From Anodontia alba (lineage: Eukaryota > Mollusca > Bivalvia > Lucinida > Lucinidae), in assembly GCA_964016985.1 (NCBI GenBank), contig OZ024823.1, forward strand, positions 24,249,320 to 24,313,319: DNA of 64,000 nucleotides, read 5' to 3'. The position numbers and the translations under genes were made by a program. Below the pieces are notes generated by a model. The model saw nothing but the letters and a program-made list of their open reading frames with translations. It made no database searches and had not been told where the DNA came from. The first letter of the stretch is position 1, and each line of letters begins with the position of its first letter. Positions 33,736 through 45,360 of this stretch are shown here, one piece after another.

Positions 33736-34068
33736 ATAACAGACACTGGAGATAGTGGAAAACTATGTAAAAAAACAAACATTAGCCACAGCTCTAGATA
33801 AGACAGCTTTTTTAACCAGAAAACGTTTTTTTTTTCTGATTTCTCCACAAAAAAAATACTATTTTACAATGAAAACTTACCGAGCACACCTTATATGTAA
33901 TGATCACTATAAAGGTCACTGATTTATCAATATATTGTCATCTTATCAGATCTGACACCTTGAATGGATAACAACAATGTTGGTTTTCGTAATAAAATTC
34001 TGTTCTGTTCTGTTCTCAGAAAAACAAGCAAAATATTAATCTTAATGCTCCTCCAACTACAACGAAAA

Positions 34069-35731
34069 CAAGGCAATCTGAAAGACAGCTATATCCCCCA
34101 CCGAAGAATGACAATGGAGCGGCCTCAAAATTCAAGGCTCAAACTGGGGGGCCTTCAATTGTGACCTTGACCTTGAATCTGCATTGCTGAGTTATGGGTT
34201 CTGCACATCATCTCACTAAGGCGAACATCTGACCCAAATTTAATAAATATCTTTCAAAGGGTTCAGGAGATATGGAGTGAACATGAAATTCAAGGCTCAA
34301 ACTCGTGATTTTTAACTGTGACCTTGACCTTGAGTTGGCAGCTTGAGTTATGGGTTCTGCACATCACCTTACTAAGGCAAACATTTGACTGAAGTTTCAT
34401 GAAAATCTTTCAAAGAGTTCAGGAGATATGGAGCGAACAAGAAAGAGATGGTTGACCTTCAATTGTGACCTTGACCTTGAGTCTGCATCACATAAGTTCT
34501 ACACATCATCTCACTAAGGCGAACATTTGACCCAAATTTAACAAGGCAGTCTGAATGGCAATGAAGCGGACTCGAACTTCAAGGCTCAAACTGGTGACCT
34601 TCAACTGTGACCTTGACCTTGAGCCAGCATTGCTGAGTTATGGGTTCTGCACATCATCTCACTGTGGCAAACATTTGACCAACATTTAAAGAAAATCCTT
34701 CCTGGGTAAAGGAGACACCAAATTCAAGGCTCAAACTCGTGACCTTGACCTTAGGTCCCCAGGGCTGGGTTCTGCACATTGTCCCACTGAGATGAACATT
34801 TGACCAAAGTTCAGAGAAAATCTTCCCAGGGGTAAAGGAGATATAGAGCGGACACAAAATTCAAGGCTCAAACCCAAGACCTTGAACTGTGACCTTGTGA
34901 ATCTGCATGGTTGAGCTATGGGTTCTGCACATCATTTCACTGAGGCAAACATTCGACCAAAATTAAAAGAAAATCCTTCCAGGGGTAAAGGAGGAAATAT
35001 CAAGTGGACACGAAATTCAGGGCTCAAACTCGCGACCTTGAACTGTGACCTTGTCCTTGAGTCCCCATGGCTGAGTTATGGGTTCTACACATCATCCCAC
35101 AGGTGAACATTTGATCAAAGTTTAAATCCTCCCAGGGGTAAAGGAGATACAGAGCGGACAAAAATTCAAGGCTCAAACCCATGACCTTGAACTGTGACCT
35201 TGACCTTGAGTCGGCATGGTTGAGTTATTAATTCTGCACATCGTCCCACTAAGGTGAACATTTGACCAAAGTTTAAAAATCCTTCCACTGGTATAGGAGA
35301 TACAGAGCAGACACAAAATTCAAGGCTCAAACCTGTGACCTTGAACTGGACCTTGACTTTGGGTCGGCATGGTTGGGTTTTGAGTTCTGCACATCGTCTC
35401 ACTGAGGCAAACATATGACCAAAGTTTAAAGAAAATCCTTCCAGGGGTATGAGATATGGAGCGGACACGAAATTCAAGGCTCAAACCCATGACCTTGACC
35501 TGTGACCTTGAGTTGGCATGGCTGACTTATGGATTCTGCACATCGATTCACTGAGGCGAACATTTGACCAAAGTTTCATGAAAATCTTTCGAAGGGTTCA
35601 GGAGATATGGAGTGGACAAGAAAGCGTTACGGAAGGACACACAGATGGACAGACGGATGGACAGACCGACAGATGGACAGACAAAGGCCATTTCTATAAT
35701 CCCCCATCCGCTTCGCGGCGGGGGATTAAAA
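34069..35731 (+). mobile_element. Array element E (GTGACCTTGACCTTGAG units)
   Basis: Starts CAAGGCAATCTGAAAGACAG with the 5' motif TATATCCCCCACCG. About ten units of roughly 142-157 bases carry TTGAACTGTGACCTTGACCT and ATGGGTTCTGCACATC. A GATGGACAGACGGATGGACA run precedes the 3' hairpin TAATCCCCCATCCGC-TTC-GCGGCGGGGGATTA, whose left arm repeats the 5' motif. Open frames inside are translated repeat. Confidence 0.82.
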
Positions 35732-35837
35732 AGACCTGTGGATAAATTAGTGCAGTTTGCTTCAACGGAACAGACACACCTCCATGAGAATTCTGACATG
35801 ATGATATTTGCGTTCATTTCTCACTAGAGGCTACTAT

Positions 35838-36036
35838 GAACCCTTGTCCTGCTGAATAAATTACCATGCCCACTTCTAATTTTCAGCCAACAGATTATTT
35901 GATCTGAATGTTGCTTAAATTCACATACTTAATGGCAAACAGTGCAGATCCAGATCAGCTGGCTTCTGAAGAATGATCTGGATCTAACTGTTTGCAAAGG
36001 CAGGGTATATCCTGGTTTAGCAGGACTAGAGTTATT
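35838..36036. repeat. P2 palindromic MITE
   Basis: AACCCTTGTCCTGCTGAATA at the left and GTTTAGCAGGACTAGAGTTA at the right. The core GCAAACAGTGCAGATCCAGA is inverted. Confidence 0.8.
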
Positions 36037-36214
36037 AATAGTAACTCCCTACAGCCCTTCTGAAAAGTTCACCTACAAAGGAAGTAAACTGGCAGTAAAC
36101 TCTCTTAGGTGATCAGTTCACTGTACACATAATTGTGACAGTAAGTAGGCAAACAGTGACCGTCTAGTTAACACACGCAAGATTGCCTTGTCAAATATGG
36201 CACAGAAAGTTTAA

Positions 36215-36812
36215 CAAGAGGCCACTCACCTGAGTGAAAGAGCCACTGCAGATATGCAGATGATATGCAACATTTTTCCAATCCTGTCATTGCAACTAAT
36301 GAAAGGATCATCATTTGAGCAGTTCTTGGTTTTGAAGAAGAAGAATGTGTTTTGTTTTTTTTTTATTACCATTATTTTAGCATACATGGGCATGACAGTC
36401 AATAGAGCTTCACCATTTTAAGAAACTCTCAATCCCATTTCAACTGCAGGATCGACATAAAACTTGGTGGAAATTGGCAAACTGATTTCTGAAGAGAAAG
36501 TGTTTAACAATATCATGATTTTATACATGTATACAGCATAGGGGCAAGGGAAGATAAACCATGCAGAATAAAATGTTGATTGTAACTTAAAGCTTTAGCT
36601 GCTTCAGTCATATATTGTAAGTTTTAGACACTTCAGCTATTTTTGTCTTTGTGTGTGTGTGTTCATTGCTCTCAAGGGTCATTCTTTTTATAATATAGCT
36701 ATTTTTGATCTATAGGTCATCCTTTTGCTACAGTGTTTTTCAACTCAAATCACCCAACGGTTTGTGGGGAGAAGTCAAAAATTGGTTTTCAAGATGGCAG
36801 CTATGGCTATCT
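36215..36812 (+). mobile_element. Array element D, degraded short copy D1
   Basis: CAAGAGGCCACTCACCTGAG, then TATGCAGATGATATGCAAC and CAATCCTGTCATTGCAACTA match the start of D2. Only one diverged unit remains (TTCAAGATGGCAGCTATGGC) before a P5a copy. Confidence 0.65.
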
Positions 36813-36827
36813 GAATACCCCATTATC

Positions 36828-37015
36828 CATAGCTACAGATAAGAGGGGGTATCCACATATTTTTCTTATTTCTCTACAAAATCATATGTTGTGGGTACTT
36901 ATTATAAGCGCCTCGCCAAGGCGCTTCTAATGAGTACCCACAACATATATTTTTGTGAAGAAATGACAGATATCAGCATTTTTTGGATGAAAAAAGTGCC
37001 CTATCTGTTGCTATG
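36828..37015. repeat. P5a hairpin MITE, reference copy
   Basis: CATAGCTACAGATAAGAGGG at the left is inverted at GTGCCCTATCTGTTGCTATG. The centre is AGCGCCTCGCCAAGGCGCTT within TACTCATTAGAAG-type arms. It ends 38 bases from the ADSS exon at 37053. Confidence 0.9.
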
Positions 37016-37052
37016 ATTACCTACACCTATATATGTAATATAAGATACAAAC

Positions 37053-37176
37053 CAAAATCTATGTCCAATACATTTGACTGTGCTCCCTCTATGAGGACCT
37101 TTTTGCCACTCTTCAGTGCTTTATTCATGTAAGGAATTGTATCAATAACAAAAGGTCTTAACTTCTCTCTCAGTTC
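37053..37176 (-). CDS. ADSS: ADSS exon with VLIEGA..LDIDFG segment
   Basis: Forty-one codons plus one base, phase 0 at the start. Acceptor TTGATTTCAG, donor GTTTGT. Product: [20 protein letters not shown], then [20 protein letters not shown] and F. The VLIEGA..LDIDFG block is a family hallmark that feeds into the active-site YPYVTSS loop of the next exon. A Gln-Ser-Asn follows the glycine-alanine where vertebrate enzymes usually have Asn-Ala-Ala. The 7.5-kb intron before it holds the 5-kb hAT-like element. Confidence 0.96.
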
Positions 37177-37263
37177 CTGAAATCAAAGAAAGAAAGAAAA
37201 CATATCATATACATCTTTTGATCATCTAACTTTCAAGAAACAGATCAAAGTCTGAGGCCTTGT

Positions 37264-37508
37264 AAACCCATTTTAGTCTGGAGACCCACAAATACCTAGG
37301 GTAATTGGCAAATAGTGCAGACCCAGTTCAGATGCTGCATTCTAGATGCTGCAGAATGCGGCATCTGATCAGGGTCTCCACTGTTTGCAAATAGTTCAGA
37401 TATTTTTCTCTAGGAATATCTAAATCACATAGCCTGACATACCTAAAACTAAGGTTCAACTATTCCAATACATAGTGTGAAGGAGTTTATTCAGTCTATG
37501 ATGGGTTA
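37264..37508 (-). repeat. P1 palindromic MITE
   Basis: ACCCATTTTAGTCTGGAGAC to CAGTCTATGATGGGTTAA. The core GCAGACCCAGTTCAGATGCT and inverse, with a duplicated AGATGCTGCA near the centre. Confidence 0.85.
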
Positions 37509-37672
37509 ATGAGGAATATCTGGTGATAATTCTGGGATAATTTTCTCCAGTACTCCATACAAAATACATGTTAGAGTACTCAATGAGGTACTTCTAATGG
37601 GTACCCAAAACATGTTTTTTATGGAGAAATTATCCCAGAATTATCAAATATTCTGCTCCTTAACAAGTCCTA
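37509..37672. repeat. P5b hairpin MITE
   Basis: TGAGGAATATCTGGTGATAA at the left is inverted at ATTATCAAATATTCTGCTCC. Abuts P1. Confidence 0.7.
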
Positions 37673-37673
37673 T

Positions 37674-38112
37674 ACAGAGCTCTAGCTAAGTATGAGATCA
37701 ATATTTATCATATTTCTCCATGGAAACATAAGTTTTGGGTACTCATCAAATGCACCTTGATGAGGCACTTTAAGTGCTCATAACTTATGTTCATGGGGAT
37801 AAATAAGTAAATCACTCAATATTTTAGCAAAGAAAAACAACAACAGGGCCCAGTTGTTCAAAACTAACAATGTCGTTAGTTAACATATCGTTAAACTTTG
37901 ATAATTAAATATGGCATATATGCTAATATTTTTTCAGCAAAAATACCTGTGAATAAGGTATTGTACTTACTAGAACAGGTAACATTCTGACCACTAACGA
38001 GCTCATTAAGGTATTGTACTTACTAGAACAGGTAACATTTTGACCACTAACGAGCTCATTAAGCTAACGATGCTTTGAACAACTGGGCCCAGAAATTTAT
38101 GCAGAGCTATGA
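37674..38112. repeat. P5a hairpin MITE with P6 at its right end
   Basis: AGAGCTCTAGCTAAGTATGA at the left. The centre is AAATGCACCTTGATGAGGCA. P6 occupies 37846-38090, after which GCAGAGCTATG completes P5a. Confidence 0.65.
37846..38090. repeat. P6 palindromic MITE with internal 53-bp duplication
   Basis: GGGCCCAGTTGTTCAAAACT to CTTTGAACAACTGGGCCC. A block starting GGTATTGTACTTACTAGAAC occurs twice, at 37957 and 38010, nearly identical. Confidence 0.88.
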
Positions 38113-38209
38113 TCAATGTTATGCACGTAAAACAAGTTATCTTCTTATCAAGCCATTGTTAAAACAACATTTCTTAATGGTGATCATCTTCAGGTGTAGC
38201 TCATTGTTC

Positions 38210-38400
38210 AGATAAGAGGGGTTATCAAGTAAATACTTTTAAGTTATTTCGTCATGAAAACATGTTGTGGATACTAAACAGAAGCACCTTACCGCCTTGC
38301 CAAGGTACTTCTAGTGAGTACCTAAAACTTATGTTTTTATGGAAAAATATTATACAATACTGCTTTGGTATTTCTCCAGAGAAAGACAGTGTCATATCTA
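38210..38400. repeat. P5a hairpin remnant
   Basis: CAGATAAGAGGGGTTATCAA at the left; the centre GAAGCACCTTACCGCCTTGC is inverted. The right end is decayed (CATATCTAGAATC). Confidence 0.6.
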
Positions 38401-39904
38401 GAATCATCTCACCAAGATGATACTTTCAAGGTGTCAGAACCTGTTTTCATACACAAGTAAGAAAAACATTCAGTTGTACGCAGGGCTCTGGAAATTTTGA
38501 AATCTGAATCGGTCCAGCCGATGACGATGACGTCATCAATGAGCCCATTTCCAAAAAAAAAAAAATATGTGTATATCACCTGTCACGAAAACTAATGACA
38601 ATTGGCAGTCCTATAACTCCTTTTAAATAATACACCTCAGCTCCGTTATATGACGGAAGTCCGGGTACAACGAGCATGATCAAAGCTGGCGTCATCAATA
38701 AATACAGTCAAGTACAGTACAGCTCAGGTGGTTTTTCAAAATCCCCCCCGAGCCGGTGGGGAGTGGATTCGGGTGGAAAGGATTAAATTTTAGTATCCCA
38801 CTGCGGTTTCACCCGGGCCGGTGGATCCGCTGCGTTCCCGTGGTAAAAATCTCCTGATAAAATTACTTTCGAACAGGTAAAATTCGACGCGATTAAGACA
38901 GGCAATCGAAACAGCCGCGGGGGCCACGCGGTGTTTCCGCGATGAAGTGAGAAAGCTGTTTCCAAAGGGGCGTGGCTAAAGCCAGTCATACTTTTTCGGC
39001 ATGCACGGTTGAATAGGACCAAACTGCCGACCTGATCAAATCAGTCTTTTCAACTCAATGTGTGACAGCAATTAACGAATTTTGATTGTAAGCATTCCCA
39101 TTCGCCATGAGCGTACAGAATTGTTGGTATCTACGAACACAAAACATACCTCAAATTCGGTGCATAAATTGCAATATTCGTACGTCCTGCTTGAGTCAGT
39201 TTTCGCTCATCAGCATCCTTTTGAATATTAATAAAGCATCGAAACACTGCGACTGCCGACAATAACGAATGCGTAGGGCCAATGCATAGAAAAGGATGAG
39301 TTTCCCAAATTGCCACTTTCCGATCCCCAAAAATTAGGTTTATTCCCTTGTTCTCTTGAAATATTAATCAATGCTGCCCTGTTCCTTGAAATATATTTGG
39401 GTGTTCCCTTGGTCCATAGAAAACCCCGGTAGCCCCCATTCACTGTTCAAGCAGGTAACATGGGCTGCAACAAAGTTCCATATGAAAAAGTACCGGATTC
39501 TGTGGCTTAGTTTGTGCCAACAAGTGGGCACGGCATGGTCATTTTTACTTAATGTGCCGTAAAAAACAAAACAAACACTCAAAAATCACAAAGAGAATCA
39601 AACAGCTGCCCCGAATCCACGAATTACGTATTTATGTTTGGTATTCCTGTAACTGCCTTTTCCCATGCAACAACCGCACGCGCTCAATATAAATGACGTA
39701 CTCTGGTAAAAGACCGCCAAATTCTCACTCGCGTGCAGCAACAGCACGTGTCAATATAAATTTACTTAAAGGGGTGCTTCTGCTATCAAAGAGACACTGA
39801 ATCAATGAGACAGCCCAAGCAGAAATGGTGTCTGTCATACAAAAAACACACGTAACGAACAAGGGGCCACAGAAGTTAATGACAATTCAAATGAGTGAGC
39901 GAGT

Positions 39905-40046
39905 TTTTTAACATCCCACTAATAGCTAGTTCATACGGAGGTGTGGACCTTGGTTTAAAGTCCTATATGAAAGAAGCCTGGGATCGAACTCATGACCCCT
40001 GGGTGACAAGGCGCGCAGCTTTACCACTACACCACCGAGGCACCCT
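39905..40046 (-). mobile_element. SINE-C, tRNA-like head
   Basis: Read on the minus strand: GGTGCCTCGGTGGTGTAGTG (A-box-like) and GGGTCATGAGTTCGATCCCA (B-box). The tRNA fold is approximate and there is no CCA or clean acceptor stem, so this is a SINE head, not a tRNA gene. One copy seen. Confidence 0.65.
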
Positions 40047-40904
40047 TTCCCAATATTTCAATCTGTTAAATATCTAATAAAAGGGCTGCAGACATTTCAC
40101 CATGCCCCACCACTGCACTTACATCAAACAAGTACCATAACTTTGTTAATAAATTAATTAAGTTTCAAGAAAATATCGCAAACAGTTTTCAAGTTACAGA
40201 GCGGACACAAATATATTACAGAAATCACTAAAATAGTTTCGGTGTTCAAAGGGCCATAACACCAAAAGTAGGCTCTATCGTCAAAGTATATGAAAGAAAA
40301 GAAGGGCAGTTGTCAGTTTCTGCTGTAATAGCTTATGAATAAGCCCGCCCGGAAAAGTGTACGGGCTCGATGAATAGTATTGACTGGGCAGTTTAACTCC
40401 AGTTAAAAAAAAAATTACATCCGTACAAAGTTCTCATGTCTGAAGTATGATTTACAATGTACGAACTTTGAACCGGATAAAACCTACAATACTACAATGT
40501 ACGTGCGACCAGCAAAGACTCAGGTTAGTCTGTGCATCGACCGACTAGATAAAGCAAGCTTCTTGCATACTGTACGATCAGCGAAGGGTCTGAACAGAAT
40601 GTGCTGTTGCAGTCGCACTGTTTATTCCGCTTTGGACAGCCTGGCTATCGATGGTAAATACGATCAGCGAATGCCCTTATCAGAATGTGCAGGCGCGTAC
40701 TGACCCGAGTCTTCGCTCGTCGCACAAGACGTTTGTTACACCCAGTAATCATAGGGGGTACTTACGATTAGTGAAGGCTCTGATCAGACTACTGAGATCT
40801 GCTGATGTGCAGTCTCAGAGTGTGCAGGCTGATTCGTCTCTTCGTACAAGTTTTACTGTAGGTTTTGCCATGCACAGACTCATGCGCGAGTTGTTTGTGC
40901 AAAC

Positions 40905-41130
40905 CTTAACGATAAGCACATTGGGTACAATTTTCAGCAGACGACATTTTGAAATATTTTTCATTCTTCCAAGAGGACATTATTTGTACTTCATGCAAAT
41001 TGTCTCCACTGCATGAAACGTCAAATCCTGTTTTCTTGGTAATGAAAAGAAAAAAAACAGAAAACGAATTCAATCTGTCGTCTGCTGAATTAGCCCAGAA
41101 GACGCTTTCCCGCCGATGCGCTAGGTTTAT
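40905..41130. repeat. P4-core MITE variant, diverged
   Basis: TTTTCAGCAGACGACATTTT at the left is inverted at AATCTGTCGTCTGCTGAATT. The core ACTTCATGCAAATTGTCTCC is followed by GCATGAAACGTC. Confidence 0.6.
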
Positions 41131-41445
41131 ACAATGCGTCTCTTTTACTCGTTAAATAAATTACGGTCTTGGTTTTGCGTATCGCATATTGAAGCCACAA
41201 AAACAGAACATTTTACATAGAAACGAAAGTTCTGAAGAGTGTTGTATAAGCCAATAAATATAATGTTATTAATGTATTATACTGTAAGAGAATAACGCAA
41301 GAAAGTATTCATTTGTACCCTGATAAATGCTGGGTAAGTTACTCACACTGCAGGTTTTTTACTGATTTAAGGGAGCTAACTGTAACTGACTTAAAAGGGA
41401 GTTAACTGCAATTGCTTTACGCGTCTGATCTGTGCGAAATGGAAT

Positions 41446-41731
41446 GTTTGTTTGTTTGTTTGTGTTGCGGTTTTACGGCCGAGTCAACCCAATGGGGTCA
41501 TGTCGAGCGCGGTCAGTTTACCTAACTTCACGTTTACTGGGCAAGCTTAGTCCTCTAACCGGTTAACCAGTATTGCGCACATTCTTTCGTCAGAAACTGA
41601 CAATTGCCCTTCTTGAATCAGCGGAAGGGAGAGAATGACCGTAGACAATATTTCATGATGAATCTTCACGAAAGAATGTTGCCGACCTCGGCGGGGGTTG
41701 AACCCGCGACCTCCTGGTATCCAGTCGGACG
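41446..41731 (-). mobile_element. SINE-A with 12-bp target duplication
   Basis: GCGAAATGGAAT flanks both ends (41434-41445 and 41732-41743). On the minus strand the head carries GAGGTCGCGGGTTCAACCCC (B-box) and then GTTGCCGACC-complement sequence. The A-box part is missing at the head. The tail is (TTTG)n on the plus strand. Confidence 0.88.
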
Positions 41732-41799
41732 GCGAAATGGAATTAGGAAGAGCATTTTTTATGAATCGCGCCGATACAGAGGGGGGCATGCTTATACAA

Positions 41800-41985
41800 T
41801 AAGTGGTTAACTAGTACACTGAACTCCCTTCCGCCAGAAACTTGTAACTGCCAATCTTGAAGCAGTGAAAGGAGCGAATGACCGTAGCAAATACACGTGT
41901 TTCATGATAAATCGCTCAATCTGTGAGGATCGAATGCACGATCCTGATCATCGGAGATTAATGCGTCCGCCTACGTGGCATTACT
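41800..41985 (-). mobile_element. SINE-A-related diverged copy
   Basis: TAACTAGTACACTGAACTCC, CCGCCAGAAACTTGTAACTG and GAATGACCGTAGCAAATACA match SINE-A. The head ends in a different tRNA-like stretch (GGATCGAATGCACGATCC). Confidence 0.6.
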
Positions 41986-42511
41986 CGTATTTTTTTTTTT
42001 TTTTTGGGACGATGCTCGTTGGTCTCCAAATAAAAGCCTCTAAGATAGCAGAAGCGCCCCTTTAAGTACCGGGTACAAGGTAAGAAATAAACAAACAGAA
42101 ATATGTTATTTTTTATTTCTTGTATTATTCGTCAATTCTTCTTTTTTTTTTTTTTTTAAATCTCTAGTTAGAAATATGTCTGTATTTATTCAGCGGCAAA
42201 TCAGCCGAATGATGCGTAAGCAAAATAAAGGTTCCGATTTCCTCCCCGTGCAAACTCGGAAAAATTCGGAGCTGTCAATCATTCTGACGTCACTAATCTT
42301 TCATTGCGAGCTCGCCATGATAAACTTTTGCCCATCGCGGAGTTCTACAGGTAAGTAGGTGGTTTTGCGGAGGGAACTCGGCAGAAACCCGGTGGACGAA
42401 AAATCCGTCGCAGTGGGAATTGGAGTGGGGTATCAGAAAGATCCGCGGTGGGCTAAAAAATCAACCCCACCAGTTCGGGGGGGATTTTGAAAAACAACCT
42501 GAGCTGTACTG

Positions 42512-43400
42512 TATGTAAAAAGAAAGAAAAAAAAAAAAAAAAAGAAAAAACAGTTTTGTTGTTATTTCCACCTCCGCAGGGTTTTCCTAAACTATTTATA
42601 AACAACTGATTCCTGTCTTGTATAAGCGCGAAGACGGCGGGAGACAGGAGAGACGGAACGAAAAGACTCTATTGGACCTAATTAGGTCTAATAAAAAAGG
42701 CCTGCGCCACGGGCGGTTTTGCAGTTTTCATTGTTTCAAGATTTAATCAGACTGCTTAAATTTTAAGCACTGGCCAATCTTGCCTAGCGCAAGTGGTGCA
42801 TTACTTATTTTTACTGTGAAATCTACCTTGAATTATACTCGCGTGTTACGGCAATCAACAAAAAAAAAAAAAAAAAAAAAAAGAAAGCAATCAATTATAC
42901 CCAGATCAGACGCCGTTGTATGCGACATCTGATCAGGACGTACACGGTTTGGGAATTCGTTTATCGAATCTGGGACCGACAAACCGTGTTGATCAAAACA
43001 AAAAAGAAGAGGAAGAAAACGGGTGCGTTCAAGCGGTGCATTCTTTTATCACTCTCAGTAAAGCGACCTTTGATCTTTTGGACACGCCGACTGCACCTGG
43101 ATGTTTTGCATTCTCAGTGTATTCACACGTGTCACACAAACGGATTAATTATCAGACTACCGTTACTGATGATTCGTGTTAATCGCTTGTTTACCGCACA
43201 AAGGTCAGTGAAGTGTTGATTTTTTGACAATGTTTGGATAATGACGTAATTAATTTGTGCTGCGGGTAGGTTGCCGTTATTCAGCTGTCTCTCTAATATA
43301 CATGTCAAATGACCGTTTAGAGCCTTTTAACTACCATAATATCGCATTTAAAAGGTGCGCGGACGTTGTCAGTTTGGAAAGACTTGACCGTTTGTGATTG
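42512..43400. other. hAT-like element interior, unassigned
   Basis: Poly-A runs at 42525-42550 and 42860-42882. At 42901-42950 a P1-like core (CAGATCAGACGCCGTTGTAT) appears. Overlapping 88- and 99-codon frames at 42916-43219 translate this region and have no known motif. Confidence 0.4.
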
Positions 43401-43691
43401 TTTAGACATCATTGATTTGTGAAAATTGGTTGGTTTGGGAAATATTGGACCGATTTATTAGCGTTTTGGGGTGTTTGAAATTGGTCCAGAATTCTTAATT
43501 TCGGTCCAGACCGGCTATTTTTCCGGTTTTCCCGAGCCCTGGTTGTACGGTAACATAACAATTCTATAACTTTGTACACCAACTTTTCTGACCAGTTGCA
43601 GTTTTACAACCCAATCCACAATACTGCCTCCAAATTTGTGTGATTTTTATCTGATCAGGTGGAATAATAAACTCAGGCACCGTCTTAATTT

Positions 43692-43996
43692 GTTTGTGTT
43701 GACGTTTTACGGCCCAGTCAACCCAATGGGGACATGTCGAGCGCGGTCAGTTTACCTAACCACACGTTTACTGGGCAGGCTTAGTCCTCTAAGCGGTTAA
43801 CCAGTACTGTGCACATTCTTTCGCCAGAAACTGACAACTGCCCTTCTTGAATCAGCGGAAGGGAGAGAATGACCGTAGAAAATATTTCATGATCAATCTC
43901 CACGAAAGAATGTTGCCGACCTCGGCGGGGGTTGAACCCGCGACCTCCTGGTCTCCAGTCGGACGGCACATCCAACTGAGCCACCGAGGCCGGCCT
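43692..43996 (-). mobile_element. SINE-A, full length, 10-bp target duplication
   Basis: GTCTTAATTT flanks both ends (43682-43691 and 43997-44006). On the minus strand it opens GGCCGGCCTCGGTGGCTCAG (A-box), then GAGGTCGCGGGTTCAACCCC (B-box), and ends with CAAACA-type tail. This is the most complete SINE-A, 305 bases, and defines the family here. Confidence 0.93.
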
Positions 43997-44005
43997 GTCT
44001 TAATT

Positions 44006-44085
44006 TACTAGTAGCTCTGTAGCTGAGGCAGCCCATCCATTTTGCAGGCCCCAATGAGCACGGGTCCCAACATGTCTGACAATAT
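44006..44085. repeat. Dispersed repeat interrupted by SINE-A
   Basis: AGCTCTGTAGCTGAGGCAGC then CCCATCCATTTTGCAGGCCC resembles 47645-47705 (AGCTCTGCAAAGGAGGCTTT). The preceding part is at 43590-43690, so SINE-A split one copy. Nature unknown. Confidence 0.55.
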
Positions 44086-44214
44086 GGCACACCCGAACAG
44101 TGCAGATCCAGATCTGATCAGTCCACAATGTTTGCCATGAAACAAACACTATGAAACTGAACTGGGCAAAACAAGTATGGAATAAAGTATTAACTTTAAG
44201 GTATATACCAAATG

Positions 44215-44300
44215 TGCCTTTGGAATCTATGCAGACAGCGAAGACCCAGATCAGACTGCGCATCCACGCAGTCTGATCTGGGTCTTCACTGTCCACATAC
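44215..44300. repeat. Hairpin with P1/P3-type core
   Basis: AGCGAAGACCCAGATCAGAC and its inverse GTCTGATCTGGGTCTTCACT around GCGCATCCACGC. The flanks differ from P1-P3. Confidence 0.75.
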
Positions 44301-44669
44301 AGAATCATTGGATACTGTAGAATATATAGATGTATAACAGGTTGTGCGGCTTTGTTGGCTGATCTGGATTTTTACTGTTCCAATATGCCCCGAAGACATA
44401 TTCTTTCTTGGCGTGGCCCATATATCTTTCTTATCTGAAGAGCTGGGATGACTGAATTATCCATGCAGATCAACATCCTATCCATATTAATCCTATGCAT
44501 CTTGCATTTTAACCTTAAGTGGAACTAATACTTTCAGGGGCAGTAACTACACTTTTTGCCTTCTGAAAAGGGGTCTACTCTAAAAGTGAAGAATTTTCTC
44601 CCCTTTGAAGCCAATTCCTTTGAGAATAGACCCTTTCTAGAAGGGGCTTGATGTGCAGGAAAGCTGTAC

Positions 44670-44751
44670 CTTGTATATATTCAACTCTTTTCCCACATCT
44701 ATCTCCAGACCCTCATGGTGTTTCAGGAAGTAATCAACAAGATCTCTGAAC
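44670..44751 (-). CDS. ADSS: ADSS exon, dimer/helical segment
   Basis: One base completing a split Arg, then 27 codons: FRDLVDYFLKHHEGLEIDV followed by GKELNIYK. Acceptor TTTTTCATTAG, donor GTACAG. It matches the family segment between the Arg loop and the 'IRP' helix. Conservation is looser here, as in other animals. It lies 12.9 kb from the previous exon; that intron holds the nested F/C2/B3 array elements and several SINEs. Confidence 0.93.
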
Positions 44752-44842
44752 CTAATGAAAAAAAGGTTAAATCAGGTCCTCTATGGGACAATAACTACTA
44801 ATAAGCATGCTAAAGAAAAAACTTAGCTGTGTAGCTAATGCA

Positions 44843-45308
44843 CAGGCCTCCTAGTGGCCCACTTTGAAAATACAGGTTTTCATACAGGTTCTTCTTACTC
44901 AAAATACAGGTTATTTACAGGTATTTCAATAAAAAATATAGGTTAAAAAAGGTTCCTCCAAACTCACATAAAGATTTAAAACTGAAGAAAAAACATTTGA
45001 TGAATTTTTGCACCACAATTGCTACGATAAAATTGATCTGAATTTTACAAAGTCCAAGCGAGCGAGGAAAAAATTTACAATTTCTTGACAGTTTTCATCA
45101 CTTTTTTGGGACTAAAAAATAAAAAATGGTGGAGCATTTTGAACAAAAGTTAGGGTTGAGTCACGAGAAGGTTCAAAAAGTGAAAAATATAGGTATTTTC
45201 ATGAAAATACAGGCTTTTTATAGATTTTATGAACAAAATAAAGGTTTTATAGGTTTGACACAAAATTATAGGTTATTACAGGTTTTATAGGTTTTGCTAG
45301 GAGGCCTG
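44843..45308. mobile_element. Small TIR element, AATGCA duplication
   Basis: CAGGCCTCCTAGTGGCCC at the left and TGCTAGGAGGCCTG at the right are inverted. AATGCA flanks both sides (44837-44842 and 45309-45314). The interior is rich in short A(C/T)AGGTT repeats. 466 bases, hAT-like by its CAG..CTG ends, without coding capacity. Confidence 0.75.
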
Positions 45309-45360
45309 AATGCATTTTTTTCAACCAAAAAGGATCAATATTTATCTTATTTTTCCATGA

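Larger units (their letters stand above)
38715..42511. mobile_element. TA-flanked element inside the hAT-like element
   Basis: CAGTACAGCTCAGGTGGTTT at the left and AACAACCTGAGCTGTACTG at the right are inverted, with TA on both sides. The inverted ends extend further, including CAAAATCCCCCCCGAGC against GTTCGGGGGGGATTTTG, and are related over about 150 bases. No transposase was recognised; the interior holds SINE copies and MITE pieces. Confidence 0.8.
38481..43541. mobile_element. hAT-like element, 5.06 kb, 8-bp target duplication
   Basis: CAGGGCTCTGGAAATTTTGA at the left and TTTTCCGGTTTTCCCGAGCC ending CTG at the right are imperfect inverted ends of the hAT CAGGG type. GTTGTACG flanks both sides (38473-38480 and 43542-43549), an 8-bp duplication as expected of hAT. 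Base composition is more CpG-rich than the surrounding intron. No open frame with a recognisable hAT transposase is present, so it is non-autonomous or fully decayed. It sits in an ADSS intron and carries a TA-flanked element and SINEs. Confidence 0.85.

Noticed and set aside
38783..39022. Possible hAT transposase fragment
   Set aside because: The frame lies in the inverted end of the TA-flanked element; no hAT dimerisation or catalytic motif is visible.
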